This document shows positions 53,285 through 62,259 of a stretch of 64,000 nucleotides of DNA, in pieces; positions within the stretch are counted from its first letter, which is position 1; the number at the start of each line of letters is the position of its first letter. The notes beneath the pieces are model-generated. The model saw only the letters and a program-made list of their open reading frames with translations. It searched no databases and had not been told where the DNA came from. This stretch comes from Pectobacterium sp013449375 (GTDB taxonomy: Bacteria; Pseudomonadota; Gammaproteobacteria; Enterobacterales; Enterobacteriaceae), in assembly GCF_048593165.1 (NCBI RefSeq), contig NZ_CP184271.1; one strand, 5' to 3'. A program made the position numbers and the translations under genes.

Positions 53285-55740
53285 GCTGTGTCCTTATTGT
53301 TGTGCGTTTTATTCGCCGTGCGGTAGTGGTAGAGGTGACGCTGAAGTGCGACTCGGTAACGCTGGCGGTGCCGTTTCAGGTGCTGTTCCAGTGTGGCGAA
53401 TAATGCCAAATGAAGCTGATGGCGGAACGCTGCCGGATTTTCTTTTACCGGGACTTTCACTTTATCCACCAGATTGCGGCGTAAAAAATAGGCCAGCCGA
53501 CTGCGCCACAGTGCCGCCTGCGGGGTATCTGATTCTTTCGATGACAGTTCACTGAGCGCCAGTAACCGGTAAAGCAGGCCGGAGGAGAGCGGGTAGCCTT
53601 CCTGCTCGCGCCAGCGCGCCAGCTCCTCGCTGCACGCCAGTAATTCGCCATATTCTGGCCAGCCCATTGCCTGCTTATACAGGCAGATGGCGTTCTTGCC
53701 GGGGTGTTGCTTGGCCTGTTCCAGAGCGGCTTCGGCCTGAGCGGCCAGCGCTCGTACCGGATAGCTGGGTTTGACCTGCACCAGCCCGAGAGAAAAATGC
53801 AGCGCCGGATTGTGGCCGCTGTATTGCGCGAAGTGCTGCGCCATTGTGAGTGCTAGTGTCTGCTGGCTGCGCCACGGGCCAATCAAAAAGAAATCGTCAC
53901 CGCCAGCGAATACGGTGTAGGTATTGGCAAAGCGCGGGTCTTTGCGGCACAGATGTGGCAACCACAGAGTGAAAAACAGGTGTATCTGGCGTGACAAGCC
54001 GATGGTTTTGGCAAAGCCCGGTTGCGGCAGGCCGCTGCGAAACAGGTGGCCGAGGTTGTCGATATCCCCTTTCAGCACGCCCAGCGCGCAGGTGCCGCGT
54101 AACGCGTGATCAGCATCCTGATACAAGTCCTCATAGCTCAGGTGATCAAAGGTTTTAATGTCGCCGTCATTGAGCTCGTCTTTAACGCCGGGGTAGCGCT
54201 CTGGCTGATACTCGCCCTGCGCCAGCGGCATCCAGCCGTTGATAAAACGGCGGGCATAACCCTGAAACAGGGGCACACCTTCCGGCGGCAGGCTGATGTC
54301 CCAGCAGCGGCGCAGGCTGCCGTTGCGCGCCAGTTCGCCGAATTTGCCGCTGGCCTCCTGCGGGCTGACGGCCACCACTTGGTAGCCAAACAGCGTCAGG
54401 TGCAGGCAGCGGTTATCAGGGAAGGTGGCGGTGCTGTCACACAGGATCAGCAGCCGGGCATAACGCTCGCCATGGCTTATCCAGTGGCCGAGGGTGATCT
54501 GGTCTGCCGCCAGTCGGCTACAGTCAAGCTCGTTGAGGGTGGTGGCGTCTACAGGGTGTCGGCCATTGATTGGGCAGGGCTCGCCCCCTGTGCTCTGCGC
54601 GATGTGGTCCAGATAGCCGTCAAACACTGGCGGGGGCGCATCACTGGCACACAGGGAAAAACGCTGGTATTTCTGTTGTTCCATCGCCTGCGCCAGCCGG
54701 TTTTGCAGTGTGCCGTAAGCCTGCTCGCCGAGGAACTCGGCGCTGCCCGCCACCGTGCTGCACAGCCCGATGCCGGTTTGCGCGTAAGTGTGGGTGAGAA
54801 ACCATTCATCAAGGCATTGGCGCAACTCAGCTAGCCGTTCGGCGGCATCCGGCAGGTTCGGCGCGACAATCAGGCTTTTGCCGGCGGCGTTAATCAACTG
54901 ACATATCGGCGGCAGGTCAAAGGCTTCCAGCACCCGCAGCGCAGCGGTTTCCGCCAGCAGGGATACCTGAAACGAACGCCCGCGCAATAGTTTGGCAGCC
55001 ATTTTTTGCGTCTGGTTGCCCTGGGCGAAAATCAGCTCTTGAATGCCGAACACATCGGCCTGAATTAACAGCAGGCGTGCATCGTCGTCTGGCGTGAGTG
55101 GCATGTCCTGCTCCGGCCTAGCCTGACGAGCGTGGTGCTGCCACAACGCGACGGCGAGTGCTGCGGTGGTTTTACCCTGATCATACCGTGAGATGCCGCT
55201 GGCACCGTCGCCGTCTGGCAGCGCGTGGCAGGTGGTCATCCACAGGCTGTCGAGGTGATCAAGCCACAACGATGGTTGCAGGCGGTGAGCGGCGGGGATG
55301 TTGTCCAGCCCGTCAATCAATGTTTGATACACCTGCTGATATGCTGCCTGCCGTTCGCCAGTAGATAACGATGTTGTGACAGGCATCAGAGAATCGACCC
55401 CCAGCGGAGCCAATGGGCTGTAACAGTGCACTGCGGGAACCGCGTGGGGATCATCCACTAACAGGTGGGTCAGTGGTATGAGGTTGGTTTTGTCATTATT
55501 TGTAGGAATACCCTGGTCTCCGCACGCCAATCTGGCGGCGAAATTCAATAGTGGGGTTAATGTGTTTTCGTGCAGGTCAGCACAGTCAGAGAGACTTTTC
55601 GGCAGTGGCGCAAACAATTTTTCGGCCAGTGCTGGTGACGGGAAGTCCTGAATGCCGGCATGCAGCGCCAGTGATTTCAGGTTATGTAACAGCGCAAAGG
55701 CGGCCACATGGCAAGAGGCGGCAAGCCAGTTCATTGACAT
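53281..55740 (-). CDS. cas10: Cas10/Csm1, type III-A cyclase subunit
   Basis: 819 residues. The palm domain has TYTVFAGGDDFFLIGPW with GGDD at 613-616, so synthesis of cyclic oligoadenylate should be possible. The N-terminal HD nuclease is degraded: the usual LLHDIGK reads LLHNLKS (H19, N20) and the second site SLYDH reads SRYDQ (186-188). The C-terminal domain (ICLYKQAMGWPEYGELLACS) is typical Csm1. It is the first gene of the operon cas10-csm2-csm3-csm4-csm5-cas6; no csm6, cas1 or cas2 accompanies it. Confidence 0.95.
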   Translation of the reverse strand: MSMNWLAASCHVAAFALLHNLKSLALHAGIQDFPSPALAEKLFAPLPKSLSDCADLHENTLTPLLNFAARLACGDQGIPTNNDKTNLIPLTHLLVDDPHAVPAVHCYSPLAPLGVDSLMPVTTSLSTGERQAAYQQVYQTLIDGLDNIPAAHRLQPSLWLDHLDSLWMTTCHALPDGDGASGISRYDQGKTTAALAVALWQHHARQARPEQDMPLTPDDDARLLLIQADVFGIQELIFAQGNQTQKMAAKLLRGRSFQVSLLAETAALRVLEAFDLPPICQLINAAGKSLIVAPNLPDAAERLAELRQCLDEWFLTHTYAQTGIGLCSTVAGSAEFLGEQAYGTLQNRLAQAMEQQKYQRFSLCASDAPPPVFDGYLDHIAQSTGGEPCPINGRHPVDATTLNELDCSRLAADQITLGHWISHGERYARLLILCDSTATFPDNRCLHLTLFGYQVVAVSPQEASGKFGELARNGSLRRCWDISLPPEGVPLFQGYARRFINGWMPLAQGEYQPERYPGVKDELNDGDIKTFDHLSYEDLYQDADHALRGTCALGVLKGDIDNLGHLFRSGLPQPGFAKTIGLSRQIHLFFTLWLPHLCRKDPRFANTYTVFAGGDDFFLIGPWRSQQTLALTMAQHFAQYSGHNPALHFSLGLVQVKPSYPVRALAAQAEAALEQAKQHPGKNAICLYKQAMGWPEYGELLACSEELARWREQEGYPLSSGLLYRLLALSELSSKESDTPQAALWRSRLAYFLRRNLVDKVKVPVKENPAAFRHQLHLALFATLEQHLKRHRQRYRVALQRHLYHYRTANKTHNNKDTA

Positions 55741-55868
55741 CTCCTTGTGCCAAAATAGGGCGCGCCATATAGCCCGCCCGTAACGGGCTTAACCATACGA
55801 AATTCCAGCCGAAATGCCTATCAACGGATAAGAAAAATTTGATAGTGGGCGGAAAACCGCCCGGTGGA
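55741..55868 (-). promoter_or_regulatory. Upstream region of the cas operon
   Basis: GGAGATGTCA precedes the cas10 start. Two hairpins lie here: GCCCG...CGGGC at ~55772-55789 and a perfect GGGCGG-AAAA-CCGCCC at 55847-55862. The promoter cannot be placed exactly. Confidence 0.45.
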
Positions 55869-55968
55869 AAGCAAATCCCTTCAGTCAGGGCGCGTCCATA
55901 AGGACAGAGGAAGAAGAAGAGGAGGATGAAGAGCCTTAATCCCTTTAGTCAGGGAGCGTCCGTAAAGA
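55869..55968 (-). CRISPR. Decayed CRISPR array 2: two degenerate repeats, one 26-bp spacer
   Basis: Repeats at 55869-55905 and 55932-55968 share TCAGTCAGGG and CGTCC with array 1 but each carries several changes. The spacer is short and purine-only (GA-rich with GAAGAAGAAG), unlike the 33-bp spacers of array 1. It is probably a relic. Confidence 0.8.
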
Positions 55969-56135
55969 CGAATGAAAACATATAACCCATTGTTTTTATT
56001 TGATCAAGCCAGCCGATATTTTTCTGTTTTTTCATCGAAAAAAACACGTTTTTAAGCAAAAGTGCTGCCAAGGTCAACTTCGGCACGCTAACGATTTGTT
56101 ATGACACGTGTTGTCATCGGCATCTTTTCTCTCCA
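55969..56135 (-). promoter_or_regulatory. CRISPR leader copy of array 2
   Basis: Starts GAATGAAAACATATAACCCA and follows the leader of array 1 closely through TTTGATCAAGCCAG and AACACGTTTTTAAGCAAAA, then diverges after ~56130. Confidence 0.7.
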
Positions 56136-56855
56136 TCACGAGCAGGAAGGGAAATGTTTCCCTAGATATTACACTACCGAATAACTGCTATTTTTTAGCC
56201 TAAAAATGCCGTTTTAAAGATCATTTCACTTCCCGATGCCGTAATTTTTGTTATGAAACTCTGCTTTTTTTTATCATCCAGAGTATGAATCTTGTTAAGT
56301 TGTTTTTTATAGTATAAAAAACTAATAATTTTAATTAAAAAATCAATGATTGCTAAACTATCTAATATTTATTTCTTAACAGGGAAATAGTTCATTAAGG
56401 TAATTGGGTGATTTGTTCTGTCAAAAGTAAAAAATAGAGGGTAAATAGTTCCACTAAATTAAAATTAATGAGGTTTTTGTTATTGGTGATTTTTGTTAGC
56501 GTATTAAGTATTTCGTTTTTAACGAAATTAAAAGGCATGATATATATCCCTTTTCCGTTGATTGAAAATCAGCGATATATTATTTTTTCTTCTTCCTATT
56601 TTTACTTAAGTTTGTTTTAATTTGTTGTTTTTGATATGTTTTGTTTTTTAGTTGTTCCATTTAGTCGCTCTGCTATATAAGCGTTGACCGTGCATTTATG
56701 TTGTGTGTATGATCCAAAATCAAAATATAAATGTATTTAATTCCTGCTTGGTGTGACGCTTTCATGCCGATATAAATCGTAAAGTTACGGTTTTATTATG
56801 GCTTTTTAATTCGGTTTTAATTTATTTCATCTCGCTGGTCGAAAAACAAATACGC
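56136..56855. other. Very AT-rich intergenic region
   Basis: About 720 bp without a supported gene on either strand, full of poly-T and TTTAATT-like tracts. It separates the CRISPR locus from the T6SS cluster. A regulatory region for tssB, with H-NS-type silencing, is plausible but not shown. Confidence 0.4.
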
Positions 56856-56982
<127 letters not shown>

Positions 56983-57085
56983 TTTGTTTGCCGAATTGCT
57001 GCCGTTTTTATGGATTACGGCGCGCTTTTGGTAGGAATCGACTTTACTTCTCCGGGCCCGAGAGCCCTTACGTTGGTATAGACAC

Positions 57086-57589
57086 ATGGCAAAAGGAACT
57101 GACGGTGCATCTGTCGCACCAAAGGAACGTATTAATATCAAATATGTTCCAGCCACGGGTGGTCAGCAGGCGGAAATAGAATTGCCGTTGACGCTGATGA
57201 TCGTAGGAAATATGAAAGGGCGCACAGAGGAAACGCCGATCGAAGAACGTCAGACCGTCTCGATCGATAAGAACAATTTTACCTCGGTGATGAAAGAAGC
57301 AGAGCTGGAATTGAATTTCAGTGTGCCAAACCGCCTTGAAGAAGAAAGCCAAGATGACCTGCCAGTGAAATTGAGCATCGGTGGTCTGAATGATTTCTCC
57401 CCTGACCGTATCGCCCAGCAGGTGCCTGAATTGCGTAAGTTGCTTGAGTTACGTGAGGCACTGGTCGCGCTGAAAGGCCCTCTCGGCAATATTCCCTCAT
57501 TCCGTAATCGTTTGCAGGACCTGTTGTCCAGCGAAGAAGCCAGAGAGCAGCTTTTGAAAGAGCTCGATCTGGTAAAACCCGCCGAATAA
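57086..57589 (+). CDS. tssB: T6SS sheath small subunit TssB (VipA)
   Basis: 167 residues. INIKYVPATGGQQAEIELPL, GRTEETPIEERQTVSIDKNN and the C-terminal EALVALKGPLGNIPSFRNRL are TssB motifs. With TssC it forms the contractile sheath. First gene of the structural cluster. Confidence 0.96.
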   Translation: MAKGTDGASVAPKERINIKYVPATGGQQAEIELPLTLMIVGNMKGRTEETPIEERQTVSIDKNNFTSVMKEAELELNFSVPNRLEEESQDDLPVKLSIGGLNDFSPDRIAQQVPELRKLLELREALVALKGPLGNIPSFRNRLQDLLSSEEAREQLLKELDLVKPAE

Positions 57590-57610
57590 TTGACGAAATA
57601 GGGAAACGAT

Positions 57611-59089
57611 ATGTCAATAATTGAAGAACAGGCCCAGGCTGGGGCTGCCAGCGCCTCTGGATCGCTGCTTGATGACATCATGGCTCAGGCGCGTATCACC
57701 CCAGTTGATGAAGGCTACAGCGTGGCTAAACAGGGTATTGCCGCACTGGTCGCTAACATTCTGGATAGCGGTAATGCAGCAGAACCCGTGAATAAAGCGC
57801 TGGTCGATAGCATGATCGTCGAACTGGACAAAAAACTCAGCAAGCAGATTGACGTGATTCTGCATGCGAAAGAACTTCAGGAACTGGAGTCTTCCTGGCG
57901 TTCACTGAAACTGCTGGTCGATCGCACTGATTTCCGCGAAAACATCAAGCTGTTGGTGTTACATGCGACGAAAGAAGAGCTGTTGGAAGATTTCGAATTC
58001 GCCCCTGAAATCTCACAGTCTGGCTTCTATAAGCACGTCTATTCCAGCGGTTACGGCCAGTTCGGCGGCCAGCCGATTGGTGGCGTCATCGGTGACTATG
58101 CGCTGACGCAAAGCTCACCGGACATCAAACTGATGCAGTACGTCAGCGCCGTTGGCGCGATGGCGCACGCGCCGTTCATCTCTTCCGTTGCGCCGACCTT
58201 CTTTGGCGTGGACAGCTTCACCGATTTACCTTCCATCAAAGATCTGAAATCCGTTTTCGAAGGCCCTGCCTACACGAAATGGCGTTCGCTGCGTGAATCT
58301 GAAGACGGTCGCTATCTGGGGCTGACAGCACCGCGCTTCCTGGCTCGCCTGCCTTATGACCCAGTAGAAAACCCGATTAAGGGCTTCAACTACAAGGAAG
58401 ATATCAGCACCGATCACGAACACTATCTGTGGGGCAATACCGCCTATCTGATGGGAACGGCGCTGACGGACAGTTTCGCGAAATACCGCTGGTGTCCGAA
58501 CATCATTGGCCCGCAGAGCGGCGGCGCGATTACTGACCTGCCGGTACACGTTTATGAAGCGATGGGTCAGCTTCAGGCCAAGATCCCGACGGAAGTGCTG
58601 ATCACCGATCGCCGCGAATATGAAATGGCCGAAGAAGGCTTTATCACGCTGACGATGCGTAAAGATAGCGATAACGCGGCGTTCTTCTCGGCTAACTCAG
58701 TACAGAAGCCGAAGGTGTTCCCAAACACCAAAGAAGGTAAAGAAGCGGAAACCAACTACAAGCTGGGTACGCAGCTGCCGTACATGTTCATCATCAACCG
58801 TCTGGCGCACTACATCAAAGTGCTACAGCGTGAACAGATTGGCTCATGGAAAGAGCGTCAGGATCTGGAACGTGAGTTGAATACCTGGATTAAACAGTAC
58901 ATCGCCGATCAGGAAAACCCGCCGGCAGATGTTCGTAGCCGTCGTCCTCTGCGTGCCGCACAAATCAACGTGCTGGATGTGGAAGGAGAACCAGGTTGGT
59001 ATCAGGTCTCCCTGTCTGTGCGCCCGCACTTCAAGTACATGGGGGCAAACTTTGAACTGTCGCTGGTAGGCCGTTTGGATAAGGAATAA
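57611..59089 (+). CDS. tssC: T6SS sheath large subunit TssC (VipB)
   Basis: 492 residues. LQELESSWRSLKLLVDRTDF, YGQFGGQPIGGVIGDYALTQ, APFISSVAPTFFGVDSF and the C-terminal RAAQINVLDVEGEPGWYQVS are diagnostic. It assembles with TssB as the sheath and is later disassembled by ClpV, which lies outside the window. 21 bp after tssB. Confidence 0.97.
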   Translation: MSIIEEQAQAGAASASGSLLDDIMAQARITPVDEGYSVAKQGIAALVANILDSGNAAEPVNKALVDSMIVELDKKLSKQIDVILHAKELQELESSWRSLKLLVDRTDFRENIKLLVLHATKEELLEDFEFAPEISQSGFYKHVYSSGYGQFGGQPIGGVIGDYALTQSSPDIKLMQYVSAVGAMAHAPFISSVAPTFFGVDSFTDLPSIKDLKSVFEGPAYTKWRSLRESEDGRYLGLTAPRFLARLPYDPVENPIKGFNYKEDISTDHEHYLWGNTAYLMGTALTDSFAKYRWCPNIIGPQSGGAITDLPVHVYEAMGQLQAKIPTEVLITDRREYEMAEEGFITLTMRKDSDNAAFFSANSVQKPKVFPNTKEGKEAETNYKLGTQLPYMFIINRLAHYIKVLQREQIGSWKERQDLERELNTWIKQYIADQENPPADVRSRRPLRAAQINVLDVEGEPGWYQVSLSVRPHFKYMGANFELSLVGRLDKE

Positions 59090-59094
59090 GACTT

Positions 59095-59526
59095 ATGCCG
59101 TCTCTTTCTGCCTGGGAAAGGGGAAACGCGGCAAGTCTGTTTGATCGTATCCGTGGGGAGGAGCGTCGCTCCTCCCCTGAAACGGAAGTTGAAGCACTGA
59201 TCGAGTCCGTTAAGCGTCAACTGGACAATGTGCTCAACACCCGGCCCGGAAACTGTCGCAGCGCACCTGAGCTTGGCGTGATTGATTTTAATGACGCGAC
59301 GCAGGGGGGGGCGGACATTCGCGGGAAAATCCGGGAGGCGATCCGGCAGTGTATCTGTCGCTTTGAACCGCGAATTGTGCATGTGGATGTCGACGCATCG
59401 GACTATTTATCGAATCCGATGGAGATGTCGTTTCAGGTTACCGCGCATGTCAGATTGGACGATCTGGAGCAGGTCACCTCTTTCAATATCCACATGGATA
59501 GCCACCGCCATTACAGAATGATCTGA
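59095..59526 (+). CDS. tssE: T6SS baseplate protein TssE (gp25-like)
   Basis: 143 residues. SAWERGNAASLFDRIRGEER, ESVKRQLDNVLNTRPGNCRS then PELGVIDFN is the gp25-family signature. Baseplate wedge component that starts sheath assembly. Confidence 0.94.
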   Translation: MPSLSAWERGNAASLFDRIRGEERRSSPETEVEALIESVKRQLDNVLNTRPGNCRSAPELGVIDFNDATQGGADIRGKIREAIRQCICRFEPRIVHVDVDASDYLSNPMEMSFQVTAHVRLDDLEQVTSFNIHMDSHRHYRMI

Positions 59527-59528
59527 TT

Positions 59529-61295
59529 ATGTCACTGGAACATTTTTTCAGGGATGAGCTGACCTACTTGCGCCTGCAAGGGCGTGAATTCGCCAAGGCG
59601 CACCCTGAGCTTACCCGATTTTTGTCAGAACAGACCACGGATCCAGACGTCGAGCGTCTGCTGGAAGGGTTCGCCTTTTTGACAGGGAGCCTGCGGGCGA
59701 AGATCGAGGATGAATTTCCGGAGCTGACACACGGTCTGCTGGGTATGCTGTGGCCTAATTACCTGCGCCCCGTACCGAGCATGACGATTATGCAGTTTTC
59801 GGTACATCCCGGCGCGATTGCCCAGCCTGCGTTTGTTGGGCGCGGCTGTGAGCTTGATAGCCTGCCGATGGATGATGTGGTCTGTCATTTTCAGACCTGT
59901 CACGATACTTGGATCTACCCAGCGGATATCCGTGAGATCAAAGTACAGAGCGGCAACGATCTTTCCACCATTACGCTGGATATTGGGCTGCATGGCCCGC
60001 TCTCGCTCAGTGATTTGCAGCTCGACAAGCTGCGCTTTTATCTGGGCGGTGATACCTATACGGCTTACGAACTCTATTTCTGGATTGCCAGCCAGCTGTC
60101 GCATATTGAGCTGGAAATTGACGGCCAACGCTTCCGTCAGGAAGCCAGCGTGTTGAAGACGGTTGGCTTTGAACGTGAAGACGCGCTATTGCCGTACCCC
60201 GGTAACGTTTACTCGGGCTATCGCATTTTGCAGGAATATTTCTGTTTTCCTGAAAGTTTCCTCTTTTTCCAACTTGCGGGCGCGGTATGGCCGGATCTGC
60301 CGCTGACGGTAACGGAATTCCGTCTGCATTTTTGTTTTGACCGCCCACTGCCGGCGGAGCTGAAGATTCGTCCTGATTCGTTCATGCTCAACTGCGTACC
60401 GGCGATTAACCTCTTCCAGCATGATAGCGAACCGATCAACCTCAGCGGTCGCCAGACGGATTACCCGCTGAAGGCCAGCTACCGCAACGCCGATAGCTTT
60501 GAAATCTTCTCTGTCGATAAGGTGGAAGGCTGGGTTGAAGGGAATTCCGGCCGTGCGCGAGGGATCCCACGGACGTATCAGCCTTTTGAGAGCTTTCAGC
60601 ACCAAATCGAGCGTGCCAAGGGGCGGTTGGCGCTCTATTACCGCATTCGGGTAAAAGAAGCGGTGAACGGCAACGGCTTTGATCACATGCTTTCTTTTGT
60701 CCGTGGTGATGAGCAGGAGGTGATTGATTTGGATGAATCCATCTCGGTTACCCTGACCTGTACCAATCGCTCGCGTGCGGCACAGTTACCTGTCGGAGCG
60801 ATCTGCGTGCCAACTGGGAATTCGCCGTCTTTCGCGACGTTTCGCAATCTGATGCGGCCAACGCGACCGCTGCGACCCGCGATGGATGGCAGCCTGCACT
60901 GGACGCTGATCTCCAACCTGTCCCTGAACTACGTGTCGCTGCTGCGGCGTGATGCGCTGGTGCAGATTCTGCGTACCTACGATTTCCCGTCGCTGCACGA
61001 CAAGCAGGCCGAGCAGGCTTCGCGTAAGCGTCTGGCGGGTATCGAATCTATCGAAACCACCCCGATCGATCGTCTGGTTCAAGGGATGCCGGTACGCGGC
61101 TTGAAATCCATTCTGTCAGTACGGCAATCCGCGTTCTCCAGTGAAGGAGAGCTCTATCTGTTCAGTACGGTGCTGGCGCACTTCTTCTCGCTATACGCCA
61201 GCGTCAACGCTTTCCACCTGTTGGAAGTGGTCAACATCGATAACAAGGAGCGCTACCGATGGCCGGTACAGATAGGTCAACACTCAATGATGTGA
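59529..61295 (+). CDS. tssF: T6SS baseplate protein TssF
   Basis: 588 residues. FFRDELTYLRLQGREFAKAH, DPDVERLLEGFAFLTGSLRAKIEDEFPEL and LRPVPSMTIMQF mark TssF/VasA. It forms the wedge complex with TssG and TssE. It overlaps tssG by 37 bp. Confidence 0.96.
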   Translation: MSLEHFFRDELTYLRLQGREFAKAHPELTRFLSEQTTDPDVERLLEGFAFLTGSLRAKIEDEFPELTHGLLGMLWPNYLRPVPSMTIMQFSVHPGAIAQPAFVGRGCELDSLPMDDVVCHFQTCHDTWIYPADIREIKVQSGNDLSTITLDIGLHGPLSLSDLQLDKLRFYLGGDTYTAYELYFWIASQLSHIELEIDGQRFRQEASVLKTVGFEREDALLPYPGNVYSGYRILQEYFCFPESFLFFQLAGAVWPDLPLTVTEFRLHFCFDRPLPAELKIRPDSFMLNCVPAINLFQHDSEPINLSGRQTDYPLKASYRNADSFEIFSVDKVEGWVEGNSGRARGIPRTYQPFESFQHQIERAKGRLALYYRIRVKEAVNGNGFDHMLSFVRGDEQEVIDLDESISVTLTCTNRSRAAQLPVGAICVPTGNSPSFATFRNLMRPTRPLRPAMDGSLHWTLISNLSLNYVSLLRRDALVQILRTYDFPSLHDKQAEQASRKRLAGIESIETTPIDRLVQGMPVRGLKSILSVRQSAFSSEGELYLFSTVLAHFFSLYASVNAFHLLEVVNIDNKERYRWPVQIGQHSMM

Positions 61296-62257
61296 CGTTC
61301 CGTCAGGATGTCTCGCGCTTTAATTTTTTCCAGTTGGTGGAATTGCTTAACCAGTTGGAAGGCGTGGATCTGGAACAAGAGCTGGATTTCCGCCCGGAGC
61401 AGGAGCGCCTGCGCTTTCGCTCTACGGCCTCCATCGGGTTTCACCCCGGGGATATCTTACAGGTGGAATGCGATGACGAGGGCCGTCAGGAACTGGAGGT
61501 CGCGTTTCTGGGCCTGCACGGCAGCCAGTCCCCGATGCCCGGCTATTACCTTGAAGAGCTGGCCTGGGAATACGCGCAGGGCGAGCAGAAGCTGGGCGTG
61601 TTTCTCGATTTCTTTCATCACCGTTTACTGACGCTGCTGCACCGCGCCTGGCGCAAATACCGCTATCACGTCCGCTTTCAGAACGAAGGCGAAGATGGAT
61701 TCTCCCGCCTGATGTTTGCGCTTGTGGGGTTAGGGAATGATGCCGTACGCGATAGCCTGCCCGTTAACCGCGCCAAAATGCTGTCCTACGCCGGGGTGCT
61801 CGCCAGCCCCAGCCGTTCGCCGGAGGTGGTCGCGGGGTTGGTTATTCACTGTTTTGATCTGGACGACGTGGCCGTGATGGCCTGGCAGCATCGCCGCGTC
61901 CCGATTCATGAAGGGCAGCAGAACCGTCTGGGCAAAGCCAACATGATGCTGGGCGGTGATTTTGTTATCGGTGACAAAGTGAATGACTGTGCCGGCAAGT
62001 TTTTGCTCAAGGTCGGCAATCTCAGCTTTAGCCGCTTTCTCAGCTTCTTGCCCAACGGCGAGCATTTTCAGCCGCTGGTGCGTTTTGTCTCTTTCATTCT
62101 TCGCGATCAGTTGGCCTGGGATCTGCGTCTGGGCTTCGCGGAAGGCGAAGCCAAGGGCTTAAGTCTGGGCAGTGAGCAAAGCAGCCGGTTGGGATGGAGC
62201 AGCTTTCTCGGGCAGCCGCCTGCGGATCCCTATGTGACGATTTGTGTGCAGGAGTAA
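61259..62257 (+). CDS. tssG: T6SS baseplate protein TssG
   Basis: 332 residues. FNFFQLVELLNQLEGVD, FLGLHGSQSPMPGYYLEELA and FFHHRLLTLLHRAWRKYRY are TssG/VasB motifs. Translation starts inside the tssF 3' end. Confidence 0.95.
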   Translation: MAGTDRSTLNDVTFRQDVSRFNFFQLVELLNQLEGVDLEQELDFRPEQERLRFRSTASIGFHPGDILQVECDDEGRQELEVAFLGLHGSQSPMPGYYLEELAWEYAQGEQKLGVFLDFFHHRLLTLLHRAWRKYRYHVRFQNEGEDGFSRLMFALVGLGNDAVRDSLPVNRAKMLSYAGVLASPSRSPEVVAGLVIHCFDLDDVAVMAWQHRRVPIHEGQQNRLGKANMMLGGDFVIGDKVNDCAGKFLLKVGNLSFSRFLSFLPNGEHFQPLVRFVSFILRDQLAWDLRLGFAEGEAKGLSLGSEQSSRLGWSSFLGQPPADPYVTICVQE

Positions 62258-62259
62258 AT

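Noticed and set aside
54106..54834. 242-codon plus-strand frame inside cas10
   Set aside because: It is antisense to the Cas10 palm/linker region and has no recognisable domain.
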